From Agriotes lineatus (taxonomy: Eukaryota > Arthropoda > Insecta > Coleoptera > Elateridae): 64,000 bases of DNA. Numbering within the stretch: position 1 is the first letter of the stretch; each line of letters begins with the position of its first letter. The stretch covers positions 17,459,200 through 17,523,199 of the forward strand of contig OW679202.1 of assembly GCA_940337035.1 (NCBI GenBank), in the 5' to 3' direction. A program made the translations under genes and the position numbers. This document shows positions 31,986-45,060 of the stretch, in pieces. Under the pieces are notes generated by a model. The model did no database searches and was not told the origin of the DNA. It saw nothing but the letters and a program-made list of their open reading frames with translations.

Positions 31986-33570
31986 TTAGAATAAACTAAC
32001 GATAATCTTAAAACACTTCTACATAAGTCGGATATAGTCCCGTAAGGTAAGCAATAAGGTTTAACGGGCCAGCTGAGCTACTCCGAAGAAGAGAGAGGGT
32101 TAACACTAAAATGATTAACTTGATTGTTCAACAACTCGCGAATCAAAGTTGGAAGATAGCCCAGTGATATAGTAATCGCAACTTACATTGAAGAAAAATA
32201 TCACAAAATTACACTATCAAACACGGGTCCTTTGATAAGCTATAATCTGATATAAAAAGAAGATAAATAAAGTGATATAGATATTCATTGCCTACACGCC
32301 GACAAGTAATACGTATAAGAAGATAGTTCTTCGTACCAATATAAAATATTGTAGCGACGGTATTCAAAGACAAAGTACGTACGTAATTGAGTCAAACTCA
32401 ATACTAATCTCCTGGCGTGTACAGGGTGAGTCACGGTATAACGCATGCAATTTATAAATTCAAAGGTAATTTTTACGCACAATTAAATAAAGCGCAAGGT
32501 ACATAGGAAATATGCATATAAATCACTGCTGTATTAATTCATAAATGAAAAAACCGGCGTAATAAGAAAAAATCGATATCGTTAATTCATACACATATTC
32601 CCTCCTGCCGAAACGTTTTTGAATTACTACAAAAATATTTACTTGGCGTATAAGGTATAAGCTTACCTGTTGAATCCAGCATCGATCAAGGAAATTGGTG
32701 TGGCTTCAATCTTGCCTGCTGTTGGATAGAATGTAGGTAGCCAATGTAGACAAATCGTGACAGACTATGAAGGCGAACTCAAAGTTGTGTCGTAATCGCT
32801 ACCAATTCCATAAATTAGAAAATCCAGATACGAAAGTCCACAATGATATCCAAAATTCACCCAAAAAGAACAGAAAACTTTTCCATACGAAAATTCGAAA
32901 ATCTAAAAAAATATAGAAAAAGTCCTGTAACCAAAAAACACTGTTTCCATATAGATGAAAAAACCCTTATAAAAAAACTACTCACTGCAGGTGTATAAGA
33001 CTCAGTGTTCCGATTTCCAAATGAAATCTCCATCTAGAAAAGAATTACAAACTCTAAGCTAAATTGCCAACATAAGCTTTCACGGCACGACTCACCAATA
33101 ACTGCTGTGTCCATATGAACCCAGCTACACAGTCTTTTTCTCTGATCCCATTTCTTAGTCCAACGATAAGAATTGGGAAGGACACAGTGATCGCCGAATC
33201 ACAAACCCTTCTAAAAAGCCAGGCGCGAAGTCTCGAAGATTTCGATGATTTGTTTTAACGATTAGCCCGGGAGTTATTGAATTAAAAGGGAAACGAAACT
33301 GATAAGCTGTTTTATCATTACAGTGGAACGAAGTATTACTAGAAAATCTTACCGTCGAAGGAAGTTTCTAAGCGACCACGTTATCATTTACGGTTGGTTT
33401 CCATACCATAAATTTGCAAAATAGAGCAGACTGAGAGCATTGAAGATTTGTATTCCCCTTCTAAATCCATTAATAGAGCAACTTTACTCTATAGAGTTGC
33501 AATGGGCATTAAGGATATCAATATATGATAAAAGAAAAATATAATGTGCACAGGCAACGATAAGAATAGG
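31986..33570. other. AT-rich stretch without identifiable gene
   Basis: No recognised motif. Confidence 0.4.
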
Positions 33571-33574
33571 AATA

Positions 33575-33720
33575 AGTAAAATAGAGAGGGTCAGCAGTTA
33601 CAGAACGAAAGATCAACTACTTTGGTCATATCATGAGCATAGATAAATAGTATCTCCTTCAACTAATTGTTACAAGTCAAAGCTCCGTTTACGATATTAA
33701 AGCACTTTCTGGATAGTCTA
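33575..33720 (+). pseudogene. LINE ORF2 3' fragment
   Basis: After AGAGAGGGTCAGCAGTTACAG the plus strand reads KINYFGHIMSIDK, stop, YLLQLIV. This is the L-x-YFGHIMR-x-x-KY-x-LLQLI signature near the C-terminus of insect endonuclease-reverse transcriptases. One in-frame stop. Probably the same family as the fragments at 30.8-32.0 kb. Confidence 0.6.
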
Positions 33721-35340
33721 AATGGGTCGTTAGGACACGTTAATCTTCAAAAAGCCAAAGCTCACTCTAAGCACGCCTCAACTTGCTGTAACAGACGGTT
33801 TGCCAGCTGTTTGCCCAGAGAGAAGGGGATCAGCACGACGTATTTTAAAGCGAGATGCTGTCACAATAGGGGTTGATTCTAACCAATAGAGGGGAGGCGG
33901 AAGCGCCACGAATTTTATTGATAGAATGGGGGAGAAGATTTTCGGCCGGCCTTCGTAGAAATTCAAAGTCGGAGCACCGTTGCCACACTACGACTTTTCT
34001 GCAAGGCGTGCCGGCTGGTTTTGGACTTACCTTTGTTGGTCTTTTAGTTTCGCCAAGGCACCTTACATATAATACATTAAAGAGAGCACAAACCTTATAA
34101 TACAGGAACCACAAATAAAAAGAAAAGTCGTTAGAATTGAGTTTGAGTCTATTGAATTTTAAATATACATGCATATGTTAGACATTAATAAACGTAAAAG
34201 AGGTTAGAAGCTTTAAAATTTACTGAATATCGATAAATAACATACAAAAGTCCCACGTGGAATACTGAAACACAGTAATAGGTATGACGCGAACAGTACG
34301 TCTGTTACGTTGAAACGACTGTAGCGAACAAGTCGCGTAAAAACCTGAATAATATGAAGCACCTATATTACTCTACGAGTAGGTCGCGCGTGTGGGTTAC
34401 ACATATGGCAGTTGCAACGTGACTATTGCGTCACTTGAAGATCAACATAAGCGCGACGTGGCACGCACCAGGAATACACATTACTATTCTACGTTCTTAC
34501 ATGTTGCTATTCTACGTTCACCTTACCTGAGTTAATCCCTGGCGAAGCAGTAATTTAATACCACTGGAACGTCTCTCGTTGAGCACCGGAAGCTGGCAGA
34601 TGACAAACAAACCGCGTAGGACGCTAAAGGTTGCAAGTGCGGTAGCAAATGATTCTCCAAAACGATAGTGGGTGCGCATGAAGATTCTTGCGGGGCAATC
34701 TTAGTTACCTCTGCTTCCCATATTCGGCACGATAACATCTTTCTCAAAGGGGTCCACTCAGAGCATTGATTGCAATAGATACTACAACGGAAAGGTATGT
34801 TGGCCATACGCACACTTCAAAAACAAGGGGAAATCACTCACAGCAACCACACGGTCGTAACTTCGGATGCTGACTCTCGCGACGCAATCGGAAGAAAAAA
34901 GGGTATGGAGAGCTTTTGCTTGCTTTCCCACTCATGTAACCGATTCGCTTTAACACAATATTACAACTGCTTCTTCGAACCAAAAAAAAACTGTTGAGAG
35001 ACATGTGGCAACGGATTGGTTGAAGGTGGGCTTACATCACCAGACTCGATTTTACGAAATGACGTCAGGGGCCATCTGGGTCGAGTCGCACACGTACGAG
35101 CGATCAAAACTGTACTATACTAGAACGAGCGAGAAACGTCGGTATTTGAATTTGAAAAGGGGACCCGGAATTGCCAATATTTAAAATAAAAGATTCGTAG
35201 AAGTGAAAGTCAACTGAAACAATGGACCGGAAAATGATGTTCACAAGGAATCAATATTGATGAAAATGTTGAACTCCAAATGTAAGTGTTTAAAGTTTAC
35301 TGAGAAATGTTGGCATTTATCGCAAAATATAATAATTGCT
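33721..35340. other. Unassigned, partly GC-richer DNA
   Basis: The block 33780-34060 is less AT-rich and on the minus strand carries a strong splice-donor-like CAAAGGTAAGT at about 34029-34039, but no coding motif supports an exon. Nothing is recognised at 34.1-35.3 kb. Confidence 0.3.
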
Positions 35341-35342
35341 GA

Positions 35343-35480
35343 TTAAGGTGGCACAGCCTCTAGTTCTAAGCTAGAAAATCTGGCTTCGAATCGAAGAACT
35401 TAAACGGTCACAAAAATCACCATTCCGGCTTTGGTAACCGTGAGTTCTTAACGTCTAATTTTCCTCAAAGAGAAGAGACA
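35343..35480 (+). mobile_element. Possible degenerate SINE head
   Basis: A box B-like GGCTTCGAATC (35392-35402) follows CTCTAGTTCTAAGCTAGAAAATC. No usable box A, tail or duplication. Very tentative. Confidence 0.2.
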
Positions 35481-35704
35481 GATGGCCCTACAGTGGGTAT
35501 GTTTCCAACAAAGCTGATGCAGACGAAAACTTGTTGTTTGCAATTCTATATTCTATATATGTAACCTTTTCATTTTTTTCAAGTCCTACCTTGTAACTCA
35601 ATTCGAGGACACAGTTATCTACAACAATATGTGAGAAAACTACGTCACCTTATGATAATAAAGCTGTCATAGCTGTAAAATATAATATAATTAATTTTAT
35701 CTAC

Positions 35705-35835
35705 GACTACTACTAAAAGTAAGCCTTTTAGCGCTAGCTTGTTTCACTAAAAGTGACGTTTTATAGTTTACCGTGGTTAAAGAAATCAGATGTTTACTTT
35801 TAGCTCTAGTGCTAAAAGTGAAGTGAGGTTATAAA
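35705..35835. repeat. ACTTTTAGC/GCTAAAAGT palindrome cluster
   Basis: Several inverted copies of ACTAAAAGT and ACTTTTAGC, including a near-perfect 24-bp palindrome at about 35796-35819 centred on CTCTAG. It resembles, but is not the same as, the ACTTTTATG palindromes at 27.5 and 29.1 kb. Confidence 0.5.
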
Positions 35836-36128
35836 ACTACAATTTCGAACTGGAAGTAAAGTTGTAAAGTTATTCTAGTTGCTTCTTGCGTTACCGATAA
35901 AGTGTTTTTGAAATAATTAAAGCTTTATGTAATGAATACACTCAGATGTGGAGTATTAATAATTAAATTTCGTAACTGACCTTGACAGCACTGGCTTCGC
36001 AAACATTCGCCCGCGCATGGCCTACTATTTATTATGACATAAATTAGAAATGTTGTAGATGCAAACATTTGTTAAATCGATATTTATGGATTAATAACGG
36101 TAAAATTAAGGTCGTAGATAAAATATTG

Positions 36129-36248
36129 TATGCAACGCGTGCTAAAAGTCGTTTATGCACGAGACATGTTATGAAACTCAGCCTTCGGCTTCGTTTCATA
36201 ATTTTCATGTCTCGTGCATAAACGTCGACTTTTAGCACTTGTTGCATA
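36129..36248. mobile_element. 120-bp near-perfect hairpin
   Basis: The arms of about 50 bp run from TATGCAAC to GTTGCATA, with GTGCTAAAAGTC/GACTTTTAGCAC, GTTTATGCACGAGACATG and its exact complement inside, and a tip GCCTTCGGCTTCG. Only a few mismatches, so the insertion or gene conversion is recent. Confidence 0.85.
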
Positions 36249-37540
36249 AATAGCTATTACCTATTTGTAAATGTATCTATAGCAGTTGTTATTAGACTTG
36301 TTTTTAATACAACTTTTCTTAATGTTCCTGTTTTATTAGATCTCATTCCAATTTTCAGTCCAGTACTTGTATCTATTTAATTTCAGATTGTTCTATGAAC
36401 TTCAACAATTACTATGCAAAGTAATAGTTTTATTCTACAATTTATTTTTTACTTGATAATTATTTTGCAAATTGCATATATTAATTAGTTTGATAAGCGG
36501 TATTGAATACTCTCTTAAGCATTGTGTTTTAACTTTGATCAAATGTTTTTACAGCTTGAAGACAAATTGCAACTACAGGAATAATTGTAAACAATCGAAA
36601 ATTCAAACAATAGCCGTAATTGGGCACCAAAGACCGGAATGGCCCCATTCCTCACGTGCACATGGAAATATGGTATATTTAGGCAAATTAAACCGTTTTC
36701 AACTTCCTTGGTAAACTTTTTACAGTGTTACAACAATCCAAATTTACATGCAATAATCATTTCGGAGGTGCGAGCCACCCACATGCTCACTTTGGTTATC
36801 GGGCGGACTTCAGAATTAATGAAAAGGTTGTACAAAGTAATTAAACTGTGCTAACGCAATTAACAAAGACAATAAATAAATTGCTCGCCGTTGCAAAGCA
36901 TTAGTTTGTGGAGTATCGCTAAAAAGTTGCAGCACTTCAGTTCCGGTTTGAAGCAGCTTAGTGTGTAATTATACTTTTAACTACAAACCTTTGTTACATT
37001 ATAGGTTAATTATGACCGTGCTAACAAGGAAGAAATTTTAACATTATTGCCGGAGACGCTTATAAATTGTTGTCTACTTCAGTCGTATCAGTGAGAGATC
37101 TTGTAACATACCCTTTTCAACCATTCTGGAAATGTGCTACATTAGCGTATATCTCAAACGTGCTTGAATTTGAAATAGTTTTGCGATTTTTATGCATGTG
37201 TAGTTTTTAAGATGAATTGTAGGTTCGTGCACCTTGCAATATTAAGAAGCACATGAAGGTTGTGAGAAACACTTATACTAATATTTTTAAATTCTCTTTC
37301 TTGAATCAATATTTTTCGAAAGAAATTGCGTGATACATGATGACTATAATTACTTTATATAAAAGCTTAAAATGAGCAAAAACATGGGATATGCTCATAT
37401 AATATTGTTTAGATATTAACATGTGAGATGTATGTGTATTTTTATAATAATTATATGGTCTCTAACATTATAAATAAATATTATTAAATAAAAACGAATT
37501 GAATAAATGCTGTAGTATATTGGTGGATAAAATCGGTATT
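36249..37540. other. AT-rich stretch without identifiable feature
   Basis: Nothing recognised. Confidence 0.4.
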
Positions 37541-37542
37541 TA

Positions 37543-38128
37543 TACAGGGTGTTTGCTAAAATGTGTCTCAATATTTGAGGAGTGATCCTACCATTCAAAA
37601 CAAGTAAAAAACGTTCAATACATTATGTCCGCACACTAACACCATCAAAGATATAGCATTTTTATTTAAAAACACCTTCAAGTGTTACAATTCACTTAAG
37701 TTTAGTATATGCTTGTCAAATGAAAGTGCCGTATTAAATTATGCTTGTTCTAGTCGAAAAGGCTGAGATTACACGAATAAGAAGATGGCTGACAGGCATT
37801 TGTGTTACGGTCAGGCCAAACAATTCGGAATGAGGCAAATATCGTTGAACGAGTTAGATAACCAATGATGCGTAGTGCTAATGCTTGCATATCATCCAAT
37901 GAATAACACTTTGAACATATTTTGTCAAGTGAAATATATTAATATTATAACTAGCCTGCTTCATTGAGGCCCAAATAAGTTGTAACTCAAATATACCTTT
38001 TCTTTAAATAGAAATGCTATATTTTGGAGGGTGTTGGTGTGTGTACAAAGTGTTATAAGCATTTTCTCTTGTTTTGGAAAATACAATCACTCCTCAAATT
38101 TTAGGACACATTTAGCAGACACCCTGTA
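37543..38128. mobile_element. Tc1/mariner-type MITE (586 bp)
   Basis: The ends are TACAGGGTGTTTGCTAAAA and its inverted partner TTTAGCAGACACCCTGTA, flanked by TA on both sides (37541-37542 and 38129-38130). Pairing continues inward through AATATTTGAGGAGTGAT and, after a gap, ACACTAACACC and TATAGCATTTTTATTTAAA, giving arms of well over 100 bp. There is no transposase. The TA duplication and ACAGGGTGT start suit a Tc1/mariner-mobilised MITE. Confidence 0.85.
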
Positions 38129-38130
38129 TA

Positions 38131-38890
38131 TGTTTATCCTAGAAAAAGAAGTAGAATTTGGATATATCAAAAAATTAAACACACATAATATGTGATTTGA
38201 TGTTTTTATTTCAAAACATTGTAATTATTTTTTATAACATCAGGTGTAAATATATACAATATACGAAAAGTAAAATAAAAAACAAAAATAGTTCGAGAAA
38301 GAGAGATTGAAATTGGAGTTAAAAGTTAAATAAATTTTTTCCTCTATTTTCTCGAGCAAATTCATCAATTATTTTCAAAGTAACCATATTCAACAGCGCC
38401 TTTCTTCTATCATCGCAATTTTTAAATACTTTTTACGTTTTTCAAGACAAAGATAGACATTTCTGCCGATGATTTTGAAACAGAATTAGCACATTTTTAA
38501 GAAAAAATTCTTTATTTGGAAATGTTGACATTTCTCTTGCAGCTCGATATACTTGTATCATAATATTGAATTTGTCTGTATTTTCTTTTAAAAATCGTAG
38601 TAAATGGTCAAATTCAGCATCAAAACATAATTCTAAGAAAAGAGAAAGGAGGGTAATTTTATTATATTCTTTCAAGGAATATAACAAAATTATAATAATG
38701 CAATTATTTTGTTTCTCAATTGGTGATTTTTATGCAATGTATTGTAATAGCTCCGCCTAATAAAGTACCTATATAATAATTTTTAAATAAAATTGTTAAT
38801 GGCAAGGGATATTACGATTTACAAAATGGCATTAGATTCAATTACGAACCTGCCTGTCAAACTCAGAGCAAATTAAAAGAGTGTAATAAT
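38131..38890. other. AT-rich stretch without identifiable feature
   Basis: Nothing recognised. Confidence 0.4.
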
Positions 38891-38899
38891 AATTACGAC

Positions 38900-40560
38900 A
38901 AATAAATGGTTTATTGCCCTTTTCTTATTTTATCTATTTGCAATAAATTCGGGCTTGGCTTCATAGAACATGAAACAAACTTTGTTCAGGGTGTAGGTTT
39001 ATAAAATTAAGAAAAACTTTGTACGAGAAATAACTCGTTATATGCCAATTTAATTCGAATATTAGGGCAACTGCACAATTTCCATCTGACGTCTAGATAA
39101 CATCTAAATTTGACTCAGCAACAAAACGATCTGTGGTGGCAAGAAACAGCGTAAATTGAATTTTAAAACACCAAAATGGCAATGAAGCACCAGGTAAATA
39201 TGATTAATTCTGTGACGTAGCAACTGCTAAGCTTGTTTTGTTTCTAGTGTGACATAGAACCCACGCGCAATCGTTTCTTGTTTTACATCCGGTCAAAACT
39301 GAAAAACGTCGCGTCATCCTGCATTTTCAAAGGACGCTAACTGAATTTCTCAATAACGGAGGGATCTGGATAACTGGAAATTGGCGCTACACCTCGCAGA
39401 CAATCTGAACTTGACAAACCCCGCGAATTCTGGGGCTGCAGCAAAGGCTTCCTGTGGAATCCTACCTTAATCGGAGACCTCTCTGACGCTGGATACCCTT
39501 TTTAACGACGCCACGGGAATTATGCACTTGGGAATGGCTTGTTGGTTGGAATTCCTACACGTACGGGCTCCTCAAAGCCCCTCTACACGTGGAGGCACTA
39601 TTCTTGCTGGGTGATGCTGCTTGCTTCTGGAATTGGGTCCTCGAAGTTACACGCACTTGGACGAATTTTACTGCTGGCTAATCTGCTTCACTTAGACCTC
39701 TTAGCGCTTGGCAAACTATACCCACAGATGCCCTGCACACTAGTAAATAACTTTATACACAAATGGTATTAAAAAGGACTTTTTATTTATAATTTTATGT
39801 GATAAACTGAGGAGCTTAGATTGACCCCAACACACATTTTCTAAGTTTGTTTGGTTCTTTTTTTAAAAAAGACTGTCGTGTAACTAAGCAACTAGATTTT
39901 CAATTTTTATAAAGGAAATTAGGATTGATAACATGTTTAACCTTATGGACTACAGTTTTGATGTCACGTCTTTGCCTAACCATTAAAATTGTATTTTTCT
40001 TGGAATAAATGTCACTACACTTGCTCTGCTTTTAAGTCACTCTTGTTTATAATCCACTGATACACTTGGAGTTCCTTTAGCATCTCACTAATTGTCTTTC
40101 GATCGGTTGCCTTCCATTTTCATTGCTCTATTGCAATCATTATTTTGCTAGCACTGTTTCGTTTACCTTTCAGCTAATTTGCCGTTTGCTGGCCTACACC
40201 TTTAATACATAACGCTCATATTCTTTCTGTACTTAACAAATCATTCTGTATAATATTATTCACATTATGTCTAACATTAATAAGCTTAAATCCGTCAGTT
40301 ACAAATTAAATTGCATTAGCCTTTCCAAACATTTTTCATACCTGAAACTCTGAACATAACCCATCTGAAACTTGCTTTATTTCATGCTAACTTTTATCCC
40401 TCAAGTTGTTGGTTATTGCTGCTCACATTAAGTGCACTTATTAATGTAAAGTACTGATTATCTTGCAATAAATAAAATACTTAGTTTCGTCCTCATTTTG
40501 ACCTTATTCATTTAGTTAATTAGGCAATCATAATTGCTGTGGGGAGTGAACCATTACAGT
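38900..40560. repeat. Dispersed unnamed repeat, copy C
   Basis: It starts with AAATAAATGGTTTATTGCCC and TATTTTATCTATTTGCAATAAATT, as in copies A and B, and has the acceptor-like TTGTTTTGTTTCTAG near 39236. A GC-richer block (39360-39760) is followed by TTTTTATTTATAATTTTATG, then GTCACTACACTTG as in copy B. The end is approximate. Confidence 0.5.
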
Positions 40561-41400
40561 ATATTGACAAATAACCGTTTTTGCGTTACTTTTACGCAAC
40601 TTTTAATCGATATATTGACTCCTTTGGTATGTAAAAATGTAAGAAATGGTATACTTCAACATGGAAAAGGTTTATAATCAGATGCAAGTTTGCTCGCAGA
40701 TGTTCAAAAATACTTTTTAAGTGACCAGATATGAACAAAAATCTGTAAAGAGTTTTAAGCGGAACTTTCCTCGCAAATGGAAGTTTTGCAACTAAAAATT
40801 CTGGAAATATTAAAGGAAAACATATTTTAAGGTGCTCGTTCTGTATATGTTGGGTCCAAAATATGTTTTTTTAAGAGCAAAAACCTGAGCAATGTGCAAA
40901 ATACTATGTACATTTATTTAACTAATAGTTTTTTAGTTAAAGCAAAAATAGGCAGAATTTTTTTAATGTGCTCACTCTGTGTATATGACCAACATTTTGC
41001 CGGCATTATGCCAGGTAGACATATAAACTGCATGCAAAGTATCGTCTTCCTCCAAAACAATAGTTTGTAAGTAATAGTGTAACAGTTTTAAGTTATACCG
41101 CCAACAGACAGATAGGCGAAATTGAAGAAACCTATTTTTCGTCATCTAGGGACCCTGAAACACGAATATTTAAAGAAATCTCGAAAGGTGATATTTTCGT
41201 GATTATAATAATTTCTTCGTATTTTAGCCGAGCTAAATAAAAAACAGAGTAAACATCTAAATGCCCCTCTAAAACAAAAGAAAAATTGATGTCTGGAGAT
41301 CTCCTTATGAAACCATTCAACGAAACAAATCGATGCAAAGTAATATCCATTGTAGAATATATTATTTACTCATTTACTGTGGGTACACCTGCTGTATTAG
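40561..41400. other. AT-rich stretch without identifiable feature
   Basis: Nothing recognised. Confidence 0.4.
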
Positions 41401-41405
41401 CTATT

Positions 41406-41525
41406 AACATATCTAGGAATGTTATGAGTATCATAACTGCCGCAGATGTTTTGAAATCCGAGCTCGTAGAGCGAGGATTTTAAAACATCTGAGGCTGTTA
41501 TGATTCATAACATCCGTGATATGTT
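41406..41525. mobile_element. 120-bp near-perfect hairpin
   Basis: The arms start AACATATC and end GATATGTT. Inside, ATGTTATGA/TCATAACAT, GCAGATGTTTTGAAATCC and its complement form the stem, with the tip GAGCTCGTAGAGCGAGGA. Same size and plan as the hairpins at 36.1 and 51.4 kb. Confidence 0.8.
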
Positions 41526-41545
41526 CAATAGTTTATCGGTTGCTA

Positions 41546-41590
41546 TATGGTTATGGTTGCCATGTAGGGTAATATTCCATTACCCTACAG
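41546..41590. repeat. Short palindrome
   Basis: CTGTAGGGTAATGGAATATTACCCTACATG on the minus strand folds as a 10-bp-plus stem around TAGGGTAATATTCCATTACCCTA-type arms. Confidence 0.5.
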
Positions 41591-41599
41591 ATAAGTTAT

Positions 41600-42175
41600 G
41601 ACCTAGTTACCAGCCCACTTTTGTATATGTAAACAACGGCTTAATATCCTGAAACCGGTAAATTAGTTTATGACCTACAGAATATACCATGTATAACTAT
41701 CTACAATTTATTACAATTCAACAAACTTTTTATGTGTTTGTTAAGTGCTGAGTGCTGTTTTCTGGTAAAATTTAAAGGCAAACATTCATTGATATGCGTC
41801 CAAATGCCTAGGGTTCCCCAGGAAAGTATACTAGGGCCAGTCACTCCTATAGGTACATATTTAAATACACCAGTCTGAACTGGGTGACCATTGGACGTTG
41901 GGATACAATGAACATCGCTCTCTTCTGAAGACTGGTTTGTAAAGTAGAGTAACAAGACTACACACCAAACACACATGACTTGGAGGTAGCACAATAGGCC
42001 ATTGCGACCGTAGTGCGCGTAGCCCTGGTTCACTTTCTACAAAAAAATATATACCAGTCATATGAGATGCATTAGTAGCCAGTTTTGCATGTGACACGCT
42101 TAGCAGCAATATTTGTAGACATCAACTATCACAACCAAATAACGTACACATACGCAAAAGTCACACGATGCACTA
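41600..42175. other. No identifiable feature
   Basis: An open frame of 110 codons on the minus strand (41701-42033) shows no family motif. Confidence 0.35.
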
Positions 42176-42179
42176 TATG

Positions 42180-42850
42180 AAGACAAGGGGAAAATCCGTT
42201 TTCTCTATGTAGTCTCGACCCACTTGGCTTATCGATATTTCCGCTTCATAATTTTCTCCTCATAAAAGTCCACACTTTGACTCTCTGACCATGAAATTAC
42301 GTCAGTTGTTAAGCTATCGCCGTCCTAGAAATGTATAACACGAAAGCGAGCTTTCAATTTCTCATACATGAAGAAATCCGGCGAATAGGATTGGTGTGGA
42401 AGAATTTCAAAGCCCAATCAGCCTCTGTTGATGTAACTGTAATGCATTTGTGCGATGACTTATTGCTATGCTGTAAGAACACTCCTTTTCGCAGTCGTTA
42501 ACGGCATTGGTCTTGATTTGATCACGCAATTTGGTGTAAAGGTCGCAAGTAAATAGTATGACCAGTGTAATGAAAGTCGATTAGCAAGAATCAGCGAAAA
42601 TTCTAGAAAACCGAGAGCATCACTTTCCCCACCGACCGCTTTATTCTGACTGGAGAATTGGAATGCCGGCACCTCATTCTGGCTTGTTTGGTTGCAAAAT
42701 CGTAATGTTAAATCCATATTTCATCTATAGTGACAATTTATATAAAAAAATTGTCAGAATCTGTATCGAGAAGAGCCAAAAGCTCAACAGTTCATTAGAT
42801 CCTGTTTGTGCAAGAGTGTTAATATTCCAGACGCCCATCGGGCTGGGATC
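42180..42850 (-). pseudogene. Mariner-family transposase pseudogene
   Basis: The minus-strand reading from 42840 down gives ELLALLDTDSDNFF, then IVTIDEIWI-stop-HYDFATKQ (around the first catalytic Asp, TVDETW type), RRHSNSPV, SVGKVMLSVF, LLIDFHYTGHT, LRKGVFLQH, a degraded HDNA-x-SH region, then IGFEILPHQSYSPDFF and LKARFR, SESQSVDFYEE, and finally QVGRDYIEKTDF. This is the mariner DD34D order. Several frameshifts and stops are present, and the motif that should read SPDLAPSD has lost residues including the last catalytic Asp. The N-terminal HTH is not visible. A fossil copy. Confidence 0.8.
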
Positions 42851-42859
42851 TTATTCCTA

Positions 42860-43517
42860 TTAATATATCATGTAGTATCGATCTAATCGATTTCTCACCA
42901 ATTTTTATAGTATTGTCTGCCATTTTAACAGTAATTCCATCACTAGCTTCTCTACTTAGTTAATAATTTCAAAAGCAGTAACAGTATTTCAATTCTACGT
43001 CGTCTTCAGGGTCTCTCTGCTTCACTAAATCGACGGACGGTTGATTCTGATAAGGGGTCATCCTATTTTCCACCTTTTAACTGTTCGAATAAAATGAAAA
43101 CCCTTTCTAGTCAAGAATTTAATTATTGCCCGACGTTCAGTTTTCTCTACTTACAGAAACTATCACAACACACTGTACTAAATCAACTATAAAATCTAAA
43201 GTTTTATACGAATTTGAATGAAAATGAATTATACGATACTGCATGACAGGTAACAAGATATTGTTTTGCAAGGTACCCAATATAGTAAACGGCATCTTTC
43301 TTTGTACGTCCATTAAAAGACATCTACAGGAAGACCATATAATTTTACTATACTGAATAGTACTGGCTGTTGTGTTCGAAATCTAATCTGTTCGTGGAGA
43401 TCAAGTTATTTTTAGGCCAATATGTTTTAAAACCAATTGGTATACTGTAGTGGATCGAGTCGCTGATGTTTAGGTTGTGAAGGCGACGATCAAACAAATT
43501 TATAAACAAGTTTATTA
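42860..43517. other. No identifiable feature
   Basis: Nothing recognised beyond the mariner pseudogene. Confidence 0.35.
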
Positions 43518-44181
43518 TAGGGCAAGCCACCTAGTGATTGGCCTTTTCCTATTTAGCATCTAGTTATTGGCCGTTGCATTAAAACGCAAATTATTAAGAA
43601 TTTGTAGATATTAATCTTGTATCTGTATAGATCAGCACAATCTGGCAACACTGCTTAGTTATCTGGTGTCAAACGGTCTAAGAATTTTCCCGCCAATTTC
43701 ACAAATAGGTAACGATGTAGGAGGTAGTGAACCGAACAAGCTGTAGTTACTGGAAATATTGTGTGTTCCGACAAGAGTGTGCTGCTAGTGGTAAGTCACT
43801 TTTTCTAAATATTTACATGTTATTACTAAGGAAATGAATTTAGTACCTTTCTAATAGTATACTTGATGGAATTTTCATATGATGGTATATTAAAACCTAA
43901 AATTCTCTATAAAATCTGGAGGCCAATCACTGAATATTATGTTGCACGTTTTATTTAGTGATTGGCCGCATGCCCAATCTCTGAAATTTTTAAGTAATCA
44001 TACTAAATAAATTTTATGGTTTGCTTTATATTGAAATAATGTATATGTTTCAGTTTGTTTTAAAATCTGGCCAATAATTGCCTCGTGGCCGGGGGCCAAT
44101 AACCGAATTTCATTAAAGGCCAATCACTGAAACTTACCTATTTTTAGGTGAAGACAATGCCAATAATGGTTCTGGGCGAAA

Positions 44182-44334
44182 AAATATCACAATAAATACA
44201 CCGAGAACAATATACAAAAAACTCTTGAGGAAATTAGAAAAGGAAAACCCTTAAGAATAGTTTCAAGACGATACAAAATTCCAAGAGCTACTTTGCAGCT
44301 CAGAAGAGATCAGAAAAAGATTGTTCTATTTCTG
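44182..44334 (+). pseudogene. Pipsqueak-type HTH DNA-binding domain of the transposon
   Basis: The frame reads NKYTENNIQKTLEEIRKGKP followed by LRIVSRRYKIPRATLQLR and stops shortly after. The pattern of an ALE-x-I-x-x-G-x-S helix, then the SRRY-x-IPR-x-TLQ recognition helix, is the psq-type HTH found at the N-terminus of CENP-B/jerky/pogo-like transposases. No in-frame ATG is visible upstream; the nearby ATG (about 44166) is in another frame. The catalytic domain that should follow is missing. Confidence 0.75.
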
Positions 44335-44344
44335 TAAAAAAAAC

Positions 44345-45060
44345 ATTATGGTATGCTAAAACTCCAACTAGAAATGGTAAAACAGAAATCCAAAAAATAC
44401 CATTTGCGATTACGTCTACCCAATGGCTGAAAAGGAAAGCAAAAGAGAGGAATTAAAAAACACGGAAACTAATTGAGAAGGAAGAGAGAAAAAACATGAG
44501 GTTTGAAAAACAAAATGAGAAAAAGAAGGCTAAAGATACTAAAACGAGAAAGAATGTCAGAAAGAGAACAACTTCTAATGTCTGCCTAAAAAACCTAAAA
44601 TACAGACTGAGCTCTCTAAATCCACATATGAAAAATCGCTGGAATAAACGAGTACTGAGAAAATAAGAAAAGATAAAGTTGAAGTGGAAATAATTCAAAA
44701 ATATTTAGACAAGAAAACATATCAAACGTCATTGAAGAAAGTAAGAGACTAATAGATCAGATAAGGATCCTAGCAGAAGCTGATAAAGAAATGGCTGAAG
44801 AAAATTATTAACATTGTGAAAAAGAAAATAAAAATAACCTTCCAGGCTGCAAGAATAGTTATGAAAAAGGGAGTAAGATTTTAACAGAAGTTGACATGCA
44901 ATAATGCTCATCTGAAAAAATTGTGGACAATTATGAAAAGGAAGCACACCAAGAAGGGCTAGACCAGAAAAGAACAAATATTGAAAAAGTGAAGAAATGC
45001 CTCCTCCGAAAGCGACTCAGAAGTCAAATCTGCTTTTACTTTCACAAAACAGAAATGATT
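44345..45060 (+). pseudogene. C-terminal remnants of the pogo-like ORF
   Basis: PTRNGKTEIQKIPFAITSTQ is followed by WLKRKAKERN, then a long Lys/Glu-rich coil broken by several stops, and finally two Cys pairs in the pattern C-Y-S-C ... C-N-S-C (about 45070-45135 when read through a shifted frame). Charged tails and a small zinc-binding end occur in some insect psq-type transposases. The region joins directly onto the HTH piece, as expected after an internal deletion. Confidence 0.5.

Noticed and set aside
44453..44977. Two minus-strand frames of about 80 residues rich in Phe and Leu inside the pogo-like element.
   Set aside because: They are the complement of the Lys/Glu-rich coding tail on the plus strand; AAG/GAA codons read backwards give Leu/Phe/Ser.
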